DNA from: an uncultured Mucilaginibacter sp.
GTDB lineage: Bacteria > Bacteroidota > Bacteroidia > Sphingobacteriales > Sphingobacteriaceae
DNA: 52,700 bases
Assembly: GCF_946481715.1 (NCBI RefSeq)
Contig: NZ_CAMLOV010000018.1
Span: 1 to 52,700 of the forward strand
Direction: 5' to 3'
Part shown: positions 17,901 through 25,948 of the stretch, one piece after another
Position numbering within the stretch: position 1 is the first letter of the stretch
How the letters are laid out: every line of letters starts with the position of its first letter
Notes under the pieces: model-generated
The model's database searches: none
What the model saw: only the letters and a program-made list of their open reading frames with translations
What the model was told of the DNA's origin: nothing
Made by a program: the position numbers and the translations under genes

Positions 17901-19106
17901 CTTGATGATGGAAAACTAATAAAATTAGATCCCAATGGTTTGGTTTTTAATATGTTAAATGGGCTTCAGGATCAAAGAGATGGAAACGTACAAACGTTTA
18001 TCGCTGTGGCTAAAGAAGGGGATAACATCCACGCCTTCCAACAGGAATATATAAAATATAGCCGGCATTCACGAGAAAAGGATTTTCGTAAAGATCAACT
18101 ACAGAACATTGCAAATAAAGTTGAAGAAGGAATGCAGGGAAATAAGGGTGTTGTGATTGTTAAAGATGCATTAGCCAAGGACTGCCTTAAGGGGAAGACC
18201 GGTTTAAAAATGATTTCTGATGCAAAGATGGTTTTATTATTTAGGCTAGCTACTGTCGACCAATTTGACCCCGAATATCGATTAAATGGGGAAGGTGTTA
18301 TGGTTATCTGCAGTAATGAGTTAGTAAACGCAGAGAACTTCATCAATTTTATAAAGGTTGAGAAACTAAGATTGTTACTGCTTATTAAAGAACAGTTAAT
18401 AGAATATCTCCAAAAAGAATTCCGTAGCGCTGCCTTTATTGAAGTTTTAGAAACCAGGAAAAACATCATTTTAAAGCGCTCTATAGAGCATGGCGTGCGT
18501 GAATATTTTGAGGCAATGAATCACCTGATTGATAAAATAGATAAACTTAAACTAAAACAGGGACAAGAGACAGCGTTAAATGATGCCATACGTATTTTGC
18601 GATTTGTGCGGAAGACGATTCAATGCCATTTTTTATCAATAAATCAAATAGATACAAAAGGTACATATTACCGAAAGTCGAAAAGGCATCACAGTTCGGA
18701 GTTAAGGGAGCTTTTCCTTATCATAAGGGTAGTTCCCTACCTCGCGAGTAATGAAATTAAACTTACTGAAATGGAATTAGATATACCCGATTTTGAATTT
18801 TATTGTCCGGATATAATTTTCGATCTCATCATTCCTGAACTTATAGTAAATATGAGAAAATATGCCCTTAATTTCCCAGGACGAAAATTCTTTAAAATTA
18901 CGAGATATCAAGATAGTCTTGTATTTATTAACTCATTTGACCCCCGGTTCCATGAAGATTCGGCAGGAAAAAAATTTGGAGGTATTGACATGTGTAACCG
19001 TATCCTAACCGAAAATTTATATCTGCGTGAATTAAAATTTGACAAAAAAAATCAAATGCACTCAACCTACCTTCCTTTACCTAAACAACAAAATGAACCA
19101 ACCTAA
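14925..19106 (+). CDS. PRTase-like / GAF-like / GHKL histidine-kinase fusion protein
   Basis: A 1393-residue cytoplasmic multidomain protein. The N-terminus (about 25-215) looks like a degenerate orotate-phosphoribosyltransferase fold (HFDIGSKIHTSDYYYA; TNIVIILSITCTFSSYFTI replaces the PRPP loop). A CPMCH knuckle follows at 237-241. A second PRTase-like domain (about 320-450) has a good PRPP loop, D413-D414 in VFYFDDFITSGDTF. A long helical region (500-950) leads to a GAF-like segment (about 960-1140), a dimerisation helix pair with candidate phospho-acceptor H1189 (IEHGV), and a GHKL ATPase domain: N-box E1305-A1314 (ELIVNMRKYA) and G-box near 1348-1353 (GKKFGG). Its last 14 nt overlap the receiver-membrane gene. 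A+T-richer than neighbours, suggesting transfer. Likely a sensor kinase whose signal may be a nucleotide; no experimentally known homologue recognised. Confidence 0.75.
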   Translation: MGTQEEIARIQGQLNESVFDHGYKVDGSHFDIGSKIHTSDYYYAKRFFQKLDNSLLISKLLLKKLKELKLPLRDTTLIGYGSYSRLFLNETCNMVNAKDKSNGGDKSINYAVLENNEKDYTFLFEPDIKTNIVIILSITCTFSSYFTIREFISNNYPTSTKINITFISIFLIKDKRLGDGLINSPINPIDVIEAYQSFNWESFNSAQSKITLMKGTEDAICYYLIDLQSHIYLSEKCPMCHPELDDQNPSAIEYPLFPTHTNHDTPNFIFGSPKFSSGETPEHIGITDFKSVINLNNHLNPYVNGYMQADNSKYLHYIKTDTFYKKNKPLIIHYFSEKLNTLLKGSKGEKPIVFITPIHLRSSTFLEDLIVQEPLKGRQVVILPYQPSVEFVENFVFFYSKTLAEAGHVFYFDDFITSGDTFKLISDYLKHARGSQGKKENPDNVNGFDALLTFVDSTTTLTKNEILRKLLYSEGPAAREKFIPFFQLNVPQADSVYFGNPVERRRKTLKSILSDCHLDALKEIVSTEIRKLNIRTLEDVENTYSGKELKYFPFGYSDSAISCYYPHFNFQRLNLIRLQVFNDLAEGYVDSPQKEGHYLFLHELIKKLTSQEKLDEYFDLGNKAGRDTAREIKLIKDIINKTLCRSPFKNYKGVYEAIFEYNRKSLLKLNRLSAQAMSQSEQQLIGSFEQFRRFKFHIRRSVELNSNFLTSKVFLKTLKSNFKNDNYYVRKYDVDMHILTEQVGKRLAEKLPINDLQVRILNIEYRRNQVKSYRYFLLNCYKELIIRNPSRAFRLELLLSSAEMLPEVVKNTTDNDLEKLISDPYYQLSRILRTENIFHLNQFKEFHLKNHDVDDNKAELKKSVEFLKRKYLIDELNETVNFNARKFLSLSTNELDESGLPNEANSLISMLKTSALLKNHTKGKHQADKKRNDEGGFRNEVKEILRMVCDIMEPDLKSGNELSFSLFMKYREPETVLETDHVFTILSDDRANLDDGKLIKLDPNGLVFNMLNGLQDQRDGNVQTFIAVAKEGDNIHAFQQEYIKYSRHSREKDFRKDQLQNIANKVEEGMQGNKGVVIVKDALAKDCLKGKTGLKMISDAKMVLLFRLATVDQFDPEYRLNGEGVMVICSNELVNAENFINFIKVEKLRLLLLIKEQLIEYLQKEFRSAAFIEVLETRKNIILKRSIEHGVREYFEAMNHLIDKIDKLKLKQGQETALNDAIRILRFVRKTIQCHFLSINQIDTKGTYYRKSKRHHSSELRELFLIIRVVPYLASNEIKLTEMELDIPDFEFYCPDIIFDLIIPELIVNMRKYALNFPGRKFFKITRYQDSLVFINSFDPRFHEDSAGKKFGGIDMCNRILTENLYLRELKFDKKNQMHSTYLPLPKQQNEPT

Positions 19107-20280
19107 ACCAAAAATCTTTGTCATAGAAGACTACTTATATGACTGGGAGAGAATTTACGATTGCTTAAATGATTTCAATGTTGACATATATCCATCAACA
19201 ACCGACGAGTTTGATTTGCTCGCAAAAAAGCTTAGGGAATTTGCTGTCGAACGTAATGAACTGAATCGAGAGGTGATCGAAAAGTTACTTAGCGATTTTT
19301 TGCCAGACGTGATACTTCTCGACATCAGCCTACTTAATTCAAAGGTCGATAATTCTGGAGTGGTCATTTACGAGGATATTATTAATAAAAATATTGTCTT
19401 TTTAGAAACATATGTTGGTGTTTTTACAACTTGGGGGGCTACGGTGTCTTTAGCATTTGATGATACAAAATTGAAACGCTTTAACAAAAATGAAGTTGGC
19501 GATAGCTCAATTGAAATTGAAATGCAGGATGAAATCATCCCTTGGTTAAAAACGCATATTAATTTAGTCGATAAGTTCGAAAACCCGGCTGACACCCCGT
19601 TACAAGTTAATCAAGACAAACAGGAAAAAGTAAGTGAAATCATTGAAACAAGCTGTCCGAGTTGGATTTTAAAAATTTTCCCACTTAAACAGGTTGTCGT
19701 AAAGGGTAGTAAGGTAAAACTTGGTCTAATTGATAGGATACGGCTTAAAGTAAAAAAGCTGTTTTTGTTATCACAAACATTTGTGCACTATTTTGTTCTT
19801 TTTTGCTTTTATGTTATGATTTTCTTTTTTGCCGTAACAGGCTCGGTGTTTTTAGTATATGAAGTCCTTCATATGGCTAAAGAGGTTAATGAACAGCCAG
19901 GTAAAAATTATGAGATGATTAATATTGCAGAATATGCATTTGTTGCTTTTTTACCCCTTTTAGTGGTTATTAGCTTTTATTTATTCTATGATAAATCTTT
20001 AGGATTAAGCATAAAAAGGCAAGGCGGCGGCGGAGCGAATATTGATGAAGCCTCTAAGGTGATGAAGGTCATCAAAAAACTTTTTATATCAAGTATTGTG
20101 TCTTATTTATTTATAAAAATGATCGAAGTAATCGTACCTTCCAGTCAAGGTCATAAGGACTTGAACAATGGTGACTTTATACGAATCTTTTTTTTAGCTG
20201 GCACTATACTGTTTTTGATAGGATATTACGTTTACCTTGAATATCACAAACAGGAGCAAAACATTGACGAGAAAAGTTGA
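19093..20280 (+). CDS. Receiver domain fused to four transmembrane helices
   Basis: A 395-residue protein starting at ATG 19093 (MNQPKPKIFVIEDY), 14 nt inside the kinase gene; an earlier ATG at 19039 would add an unrelated tail. Residues 7-165 form a receiver-like domain: acidic pair E12-D13, phospho-acceptor D77 in DVILLDISLL, and a Thr in VGVFTTWG. There is no DNA-binding domain. Instead residues ~230-258, 278-300, 326-350 and 362-385 are hydrophobic helices in two pairs separated by a charged, Gly-rich loop (KRQGGGGANIDEAS). Overlap indicates translational coupling, so this is the expected phospho-partner of the upstream kinase, with a membrane output. Whether that output is a pore, a channel or a scaffold cannot be told from sequence. 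Confidence 0.75.
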   Translation: MNQPKPKIFVIEDYLYDWERIYDCLNDFNVDIYPSTTDEFDLLAKKLREFAVERNELNREVIEKLLSDFLPDVILLDISLLNSKVDNSGVVIYEDIINKNIVFLETYVGVFTTWGATVSLAFDDTKLKRFNKNEVGDSSIEIEMQDEIIPWLKTHINLVDKFENPADTPLQVNQDKQEKVSEIIETSCPSWILKIFPLKQVVVKGSKVKLGLIDRIRLKVKKLFLLSQTFVHYFVLFCFYVMIFFFAVTGSVFLVYEVLHMAKEVNEQPGKNYEMINIAEYAFVAFLPLLVVISFYLFYDKSLGLSIKRQGGGGANIDEASKVMKVIKKLFISSIVSYLFIKMIEVIVPSSQGHKDLNNGDFIRIFFLAGTILFLIGYYVYLEYHKQEQNIDEKS

Positions 20281-20580
20281 TCTTAGTTCTTCGAGAGCTA
20301 TTTGCTTATTAATGCCCCAAACCAATAAACCTGCCGGGTAAGACCGATATATAACACCATAGCTCCTTTAAAAAAATAGTAAAGCGCGTATGGCTGCAAT
20401 TTTGCCTGCCCGGACACCCGCATCAACGTTTTTTTTTCGCTAGCCAAATTTAGTTAACAGCCATGAGGCGCTATTATTCGCAGCTTAAATTCATGATAAT
20501 TTAACCTGCTGATTATTAGTAAAATAAATATTATTATTTATTTTTAACGGTACCAAAACCTCAAACCAAAATTTATCCTC
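20281..20580. other. 300-nt intergenic region, nothing firm
   Basis: A+T-rich spacer between the receiver-membrane gene and the PLD gene. No inverted repeat with T-tract, no TAnnTTTG box and no small ORF with a credible start were found. The last 60 nt are extremely A+T-rich and presumably carry the PLD promoter. Confidence 0.4.
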
Positions 20581-22293
20581 ATGGCGTCCGAAAAAGAATT
20601 TCAGGTCAATGGCAAAAATGCCAATGCTTTGTTTAGTTTAAAGCTACACCGCGGCGAGGGCATGGCCCTGGTGGCTATGAATTGGAAGGCTGCCACGCCT
20701 CCGCGGGATTTTGTGGGCTTCGCCATTGAATACCAGGAACCGGGCGGCGACAAATTCTTTTCGCTAAAAAACCGGCTGTCGTTTCCCGGCAATACCGGGC
20801 TGGATAAAAACCTTAAACTTTCCACAAAACTTTCCCCGATACAAAAATTCCGCTGGGTGCATTTTCCGCGCAATGCCGAGATTGCCGGTGAGTTTGTTTA
20901 CCGCGTGCAGCCGGTGTTTATGAATGCCCTTGGCGAACTGAGTTATGGCGACTACCAGGAGGCTAAAATTGAACTGCACAGGGAAACATACCCGGGTAAG
21001 CTTAATGTTAGCTTTACGCGCGGGTTTGTGTCCTCGCAGGCCTTTGTAGATTTTTACGAAAAGGACGGCCCCATTGCTACCCTGCTGCCCGGCAAGGCCA
21101 AAAATGGGCTTACGTTTCAGCCTACCCATCCCAAAACCAAGGAGGCCCTGGCCTGGATGGGGTTTGAGGCCCGCAGCACCATACTGGAAGTTTTGGATAA
21201 GGCCATAGCCGACCCGGATGCCAAAGTAGACGTAGTGGCTTATGACCTGAACGTACCGGAGATCGTAACGCGCCTGGCGCTGCTGGGTAAAAAACTCAGG
21301 CTGATCATTGACGACGACGGCGCGCATGGTAAAGAAGAATCGGCCGAGAAACAGGCCGAAAACCAGTTGCGGTTGACCGCGCTTGAGGTGAAACGGCAGC
21401 ACATGGGGAAGCTTCAGCATAATAAAACCATTATTGTGGATAGCCCAACGCAGCAATTGGTTGTTTGCGGGTCTACCAATTTTGCCTGGCGGGGGTTGTA
21501 CGTGCAGAATAATAATGCCATCGTTTTAACCGGCTCAGCCAGCGTTAAATTGTTCCGGGCTGCTTTTAACCAATACTGGCAAAGCGACAGCGCGGGTGAT
21601 TTTGGCGCGTCGGCGTCGGCTACCTGGCAGTCGTTGGGGCTGGATGGGGTAGAGGCCAGTGTTGCTTTTTCCCCGCATGCGGCCGGCAATAGCGTGCTCA
21701 ACAACATCGGCGAAGATATTGCTACCACAAAATCGAGTTTATTTTATTCGATGGCCTTTCTTTCGCAAACCAGTGGCCCGGTGCGCGAGGCGCTAACCAA
21801 TACCACGCTGAACGAAAACATATTTGTGTACGGGATATCGGATAAAAAAGCCGGCGGGTTCAACCTGCTGACACCTGACGGGAATTTGGCACCCGTTAGT
21901 CCCGCCGCCCTGGGGAAAGATGTGCCGGAGCCCTTTAAATCCGAACCTACGGGTGGGGGCGGCACCCGGATGCACCATAAATTTGTGGTGATAGATTTCG
22001 ACCTGCCTACGGCCAGGGTGTATATGGGGTCGTATAATTTCTCGTTTGCTGCCGATGGTACCAACGGCGAAAACCTGTTGCTGATAAAAAACCGTAAAGT
22101 GGCGGTTTCCTATATGATAGAAGCATTGCGCATTTTCGACCATTACCATTTCCGCGTGGCCAAAAAAGCCGCAAAAAAAGCCGGCAACAAACTGGCCCTA
22201 AAACCCGCCCCACAAAAGGCAGCAGACCAACCATGGTGGCAGGAAGACTACACCGACGTGCGGAAGATAAAAGACCGGTTGTTATTTGCATGA
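20581..22293 (+). CDS. Phospholipase D-family protein with two HxK motifs
   Basis: A 570-residue protein with both catalytic half-sites of the PLD superfamily. The first is H280-N-K282 (LQHNKTIIVDS, then CGSTNFAWRG); the second is H465-H-K467 (MHHKFVVIDF, then GSYNFSFAADGTNGEN). Residues ~20-140 form an all-beta, fibronectin-like N-terminal domain. There is no signal peptide, so the enzyme should act in the cytoplasm. The superfamily includes nucleases as well as phospholipases; GST/SNF plus paired HxK motifs do not separate them. The C-terminus is Lys/Ala-rich (VAKKAAKKAGNKLALKPAP), which would suit a polyanion such as DNA. Base composition matches the host rather than the A+T-rich pair upstream, so a shared function is doubtful. 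Confidence 0.85.
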   Translation: MASEKEFQVNGKNANALFSLKLHRGEGMALVAMNWKAATPPRDFVGFAIEYQEPGGDKFFSLKNRLSFPGNTGLDKNLKLSTKLSPIQKFRWVHFPRNAEIAGEFVYRVQPVFMNALGELSYGDYQEAKIELHRETYPGKLNVSFTRGFVSSQAFVDFYEKDGPIATLLPGKAKNGLTFQPTHPKTKEALAWMGFEARSTILEVLDKAIADPDAKVDVVAYDLNVPEIVTRLALLGKKLRLIIDDDGAHGKEESAEKQAENQLRLTALEVKRQHMGKLQHNKTIIVDSPTQQLVVCGSTNFAWRGLYVQNNNAIVLTGSASVKLFRAAFNQYWQSDSAGDFGASASATWQSLGLDGVEASVAFSPHAAGNSVLNNIGEDIATTKSSLFYSMAFLSQTSGPVREALTNTTLNENIFVYGISDKKAGGFNLLTPDGNLAPVSPAALGKDVPEPFKSEPTGGGGTRMHHKFVVIDFDLPTARVYMGSYNFSFAADGTNGENLLLIKNRKVAVSYMIEALRIFDHYHFRVAKKAAKKAGNKLALKPAPQKAADQPWWQEDYTDVRKIKDRLLFA

Positions 22294-22423
22294 TAAAAGA
22301 CAACTTGCTGCAAAAAACACCCTAAAATGCCTTTGCTAAAAAACAGCATTTATGCACCCATTTATCAAAGAAAAACACCGAAAAACCTCCGAAAAACGCA
22401 GATTTCCGCAACCCAAATTTAGC

Positions 22424-22483
22424 TGTACGAAACTGTACGGGATTGTACGAAACTGTACGAAGTTGTGCGAAACTGTACGGAAA
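22424..22483. repeat. Six tandem decamers TGTACGAAAC-type
   Basis: Six head-to-tail 10-bp units: TGTACGAAAC, TGTACGGGAT, TGTACGAAAC, TGTACGAAGT, TGTGCGAAAC and TGTACGGAAA. Every unit keeps TGTRCG. The helical spacing would place each unit on the same DNA face, as in a protein-binding array, but simple repeat slippage explains it equally well. Confidence 0.75.
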
Positions 22484-22707
22484 ATTTGGTTAGCAAAGAA
22501 GTTCCCCAACCGCTGCTTTGTTAGACCCCAATGGGAATTAGTTGCCTGATCAGGTGTTCCACTTTGTTTCAAAACAGTTTCAAAGCTGTCTTTTTTGCAT
22601 TTTAGTTAACTAATTAAAAATAAATTAGTTACAAGCATTACCTAAACAACAGGGGTGTTCCAAAGTGTTCCACCAAAAACTGTAAACAGTTGGTAATAAA
22701 TATGTTA

Positions 22708-22745
22708 TAAAAACCAGGTGTTCCACTTTTAAAGTGGAACACCTG
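22708..22745 (-). terminator. Terminator of the imuA-imuB-dnaE2 operon
   Basis: A perfect 15-bp inverted repeat, CAGGTGTTCCACTTT against AAAGTGGAACACCTG, with a one-base centre at 22715-22745. Read on the minus strand it begins 8 nt after the dnaE2 stop and is followed by GGTTTTT, so it is a classical intrinsic terminator. The stem reuses the GTGTTCCA word that is scattered through the spacer. Confidence 0.85.
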
Positions 22746-22753
22746 TGAGCCGG

Positions 22754-25700
22754 CTATTTAAAATTCCTCCCCTTATGGAATACGTTCCGCGCATCAGGCA
22801 CCGGCGAAGTAGTTTCATCCGCACGGGATAGGGTCAGCACCGGCACATCACCGCTATGGGATGGCGTCAACTCGCTTAAAAAGCCAGTGAGGTTAAAGCA
22901 GCGGCTTACAATAACATGTATAACTTCGCCCTCTATCTGCAGTTTACCCTCCACCATCAACAACCGCGATTGGATGATCTCCTTGCGGTATTTATCAAAC
23001 ATTTTTTCCCAAACCACCAGGTTGGCAAAGCCGGTTTCATCCTCTATGGTGATGAATAAAATGCCCTTGGCGGTGCCGGGGCGCTGGCGTACGGTAACTA
23101 ATCCGGCTACTTTAATTAGGTCGCCATCTTTTTTGGTGGGTAACTGGCCGGTTGCGGTTACGCGCAGCAGGTTTAATTTTTCGCGTACAAAACTTACGGG
23201 GTGGGCTTTTAAAGATAAGCCGGTAGCGGCATAATCCTGCACTACGTGTTCGGCCTTGGTCATAAATGGCAGGCTTATTTGTGCCTCTTTCGTGCTTTCT
23301 GATGGCTGCCCCTCAAACAGCCCGATAGGTTTATCGCTCAATGCAGGTACCTCCCACAGTGCTTCGCGGCGGTCGAGGTTTATGGAGCGGAATGCATCGG
23401 CATCGGTCAACCGCTCGATAGCTGCCTGGGGTACGCCTGCATCGCTTAGTTGGCTTATGCTGGTATAACCCGTACCACGCGCAGCCACAAGGACCTCCAT
23501 ATCATCCTCCCTCAAACCCTTCACCTGCCTGAAACCGAGGCGCACAGCGCGGTATTTACCGTCCTGCTCTTCTATCGTATTATCCCAAACCGAGTGGTTG
23601 ATATCTACCGGGCGTACTACAACGCCATGTTTTTCGGCATCTATTACTATCTGCGCGGGTTGGTAAAACCCCATAGGCTGGCTATTGAGCAGGGCAGTAG
23701 CAAAAACATCAGGGTAATGGCATTTTAGCCAGGAGGAGATATAAACCAAATGCGCAAATGATGCCGCATGGCTTTCCGGGAAACCGTAGCTGCCAAAACC
23801 CTCTAATTGCTTAAATATCCGTGCAGCAAACTCCTCCTCGTACCCCTTGTCCTTCATGCCTTCTATAAGCTTTTGTCGGAAATTGCTCACCAGGCCTTTT
23901 GCTTTAAAGGTTGCCATACTTCGGCGTAGCTGGTCGGCTTCGGCAGGGGTAAAGCCTGCTGCTACAATGGCTATTTCCATTGCTTGCTCCTGAAAGAGTG
24001 GGACACCTTTTGTACGCTCCAAAATATCCTTTAATTCGTCCTGGGGATACTCTTCCGGCTCCTCGCCATTGCGTCGCCGCAGGTATGGGTGCACCATATC
24101 GCCCTGTATGGGCCCGGGGCGTACAATGGCCACTTCTATCACCAGGTCATAAAACTTCCTCGGCCTCAACCTTGGCAGCATGGACATTTGTGCCCGGCTT
24201 TCTATCTGGAAAACCCCTAATGTATCGGCATGGCATATCATATCGTATACCACCGGGTCGTCTTGTGGTACAGTAGCGAGCGTTAAATCCAACCCATAAT
24301 GTTGCTTTGCAAGTTCAAAACCTTTGCGGATACAGGTGAGCATACCCAGCCCAAGCACGTCTACCTTTAAAATGCTCAAAGCTTCCAGGTCGTCTTTGTT
24401 CCACTCCAGTTGGGTGCGGTTTTCCATGCGGGCGTTCATCACCGGGCAAATATCAGATAGCTTGCCCTGCGTTATCACAAAGCCGCCCGTATGCTGCCCC
24501 AACTGCCGCGGGAAACCCATCAATTGTTCGGTAAGGCGCAGCACTTTAAATATTTGCGGGTCATCGGGATTTAGCCCCTGTTCCATAATACGGTTTCGGT
24601 CGAACCCTTCCTCACTAAAATCCCATATACAGCCAGAGATCCGTTTGATAGTATCTTCGGATAGCCCCATGGCTTTGCCTACATCGCGTATGGCACCTTT
24701 ATGCCGTTCCTGGGTTACAGTGGCTACAATGGCGGCCCGGTCGCGCCCGTAATCATCATAAATATACTGTATGATCTCTTCTCGCCGTTCATGCTCAAAA
24801 TCCACATCAATATCCGGCCATTCGTCCCGCGCATCCGACATAAACCTCGAAAACAGCAGCCTCGAATTCATCGGGTCTACCGCCGTTATACCCAAGCAAT
24901 AGCAAACCGTAGAGTTTGCTGCCGAGCCTCGCCCCTGGTGCAGGATATTCAATTCCTCGGCCTTTTGCGTGTAGCGGTGTACTCGTAAAAAATAAGAGGC
25001 CAGTTTTTTCCGTTCAATAAAATCCAGCTCGAACAAGATTTGCGCTTTTATCTTATCGGGCACATCGTCTCTGTACTTTTTATTTGCCCCTTCCCAGGTA
25101 AATTTGGTTAAGCGTTGCTGCGGGGTAAGCCCGTCCGGGCTGTGCTCTTCGGGTTCGATGTATTTTAAAGTGTCGAGCGAGAAGGTACAGGCTTCGGCTA
25201 TTTCCTGCGTAAGGCGGATAGCGTCCGGGTACTGCAAAAAAAGGCGCTGCATCTCATCGGTCGATTTGAGGTGCCGTTCTGCATTGGGGTGTAACAAAAA
25301 GCCAGCGTTTTGGATAGTGCATTTTTCGCGCACGCAGGTTAGCACATCCTGCAGCTCTCTTCGTACGGCTTTGTGGTAATGCACATCATTGGTAGCCACC
25401 ATTGGCACCCCTAATTGCGACAGGCGATAAATTCGCTTGGCATCAGCGCCGTTATAGGCGCGGCTGGCTGCGAGGTAAAGTTCGCCGCCAAAAACTTCCT
25501 GGTATTGCTTCAGGTTTGCTTTAAATGTATCATCAAAATCAAACCGCTTGTTTAGTGAATCGGGCGGAACTGCCATGAATTTGATTCCCTGTTTATGCTC
25601 AAAAACGTCCTGCTTGTACAAGTGGCAGTCGCCTTTTTCGGTACGGAGGTTGCCTTTAGTGAGCAGTGCGCAAAGTTGCCCCCAAGCGTGCTGAGTGGTA

Positions 25701-25936
25701 GGGTAGGCCAACAGGCTTGGCCCATCCAGCAGGTCTAAGCGGCAGGCTGGAATAATTTTTATATTGAAATTTTTAGCCGCTATATGGGCGCGTACAACAC
25801 CTGCCACGGTGTTACGGTCGGTAATTGCGATTTTATGCTGGCCGTGTTTTGCTGCTTGCTCCACCATTTCTTCGGGGTGTGCACCGCCGCGCAAGAAACT
25901 AAAATTGGTTGTTACCTGTAATTCTGTGTAGCTCAT
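22754..25936 (-). CDS. dnaE2: Error-prone DNA polymerase III alpha subunit DnaE2 (ImuC)
   Basis: A 1060-residue C-family polymerase for translesion synthesis in the SOS mutasome. The PHP domain opens with SYTELQVTTNFSFLRGGAHP, diagnostic of DnaE2. The palm holds the catalytic WPDIDVDFEHERR near residues 372-385. FPESHAASFAHLVY and a C-terminal OB domain (GILFITIEDETGFANLVVW) follow. Length fits DnaE2, shorter than replicative DnaE. It is last in an operon with imuA and imuB (12 nt after imuB), the arrangement that induces mutagenesis after DNA damage. Confidence 0.95.
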   Translation of the reverse strand: MSYTELQVTTNFSFLRGGAHPEEMVEQAAKHGQHKIAITDRNTVAGVVRAHIAAKNFNIKIIPACRLDLLDGPSLLAYPTTQHAWGQLCALLTKGNLRTEKGDCHLYKQDVFEHKQGIKFMAVPPDSLNKRFDFDDTFKANLKQYQEVFGGELYLAASRAYNGADAKRIYRLSQLGVPMVATNDVHYHKAVRRELQDVLTCVREKCTIQNAGFLLHPNAERHLKSTDEMQRLFLQYPDAIRLTQEIAEACTFSLDTLKYIEPEEHSPDGLTPQQRLTKFTWEGANKKYRDDVPDKIKAQILFELDFIERKKLASYFLRVHRYTQKAEELNILHQGRGSAANSTVCYCLGITAVDPMNSRLLFSRFMSDARDEWPDIDVDFEHERREEIIQYIYDDYGRDRAAIVATVTQERHKGAIRDVGKAMGLSEDTIKRISGCIWDFSEEGFDRNRIMEQGLNPDDPQIFKVLRLTEQLMGFPRQLGQHTGGFVITQGKLSDICPVMNARMENRTQLEWNKDDLEALSILKVDVLGLGMLTCIRKGFELAKQHYGLDLTLATVPQDDPVVYDMICHADTLGVFQIESRAQMSMLPRLRPRKFYDLVIEVAIVRPGPIQGDMVHPYLRRRNGEEPEEYPQDELKDILERTKGVPLFQEQAMEIAIVAAGFTPAEADQLRRSMATFKAKGLVSNFRQKLIEGMKDKGYEEEFAARIFKQLEGFGSYGFPESHAASFAHLVYISSWLKCHYPDVFATALLNSQPMGFYQPAQIVIDAEKHGVVVRPVDINHSVWDNTIEEQDGKYRAVRLGFRQVKGLREDDMEVLVAARGTGYTSISQLSDAGVPQAAIERLTDADAFRSINLDRREALWEVPALSDKPIGLFEGQPSESTKEAQISLPFMTKAEHVVQDYAATGLSLKAHPVSFVREKLNLLRVTATGQLPTKKDGDLIKVAGLVTVRQRPGTAKGILFITIEDETGFANLVVWEKMFDKYRKEIIQSRLLMVEGKLQIEGEVIHVIVSRCFNLTGFLSELTPSHSGDVPVLTLSRADETTSPVPDARNVFHKGRNFK

Positions 25937-25948
25937 AGCACTCCTCCA

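Larger units (their letters stand above)
22294..22753. other. Repeat-bearing spacer between convergent PLD and dnaE2 genes
   Basis: No gene is credible here. The 460 bases hold six tandem 10-bp repeats (22424-22483), several copies of GTGTTCCA (near 22554, 22655 and 22665), and a long hairpin at 22715 using the same word. Short frames on either strand run through the repeats and are not supported. Confidence 0.6.

Noticed and set aside
20764..21456. 230-codon frame antisense to the PLD gene
   Set aside because: The PLD frame carries both HxK motifs; the antisense frame has none and is basic/aromatic noise.
22424..22483. CRISPR-like array
   Set aside because: Units are 10 bp with no unique spacers and no cas genes nearby; it is a simple tandem repeat.
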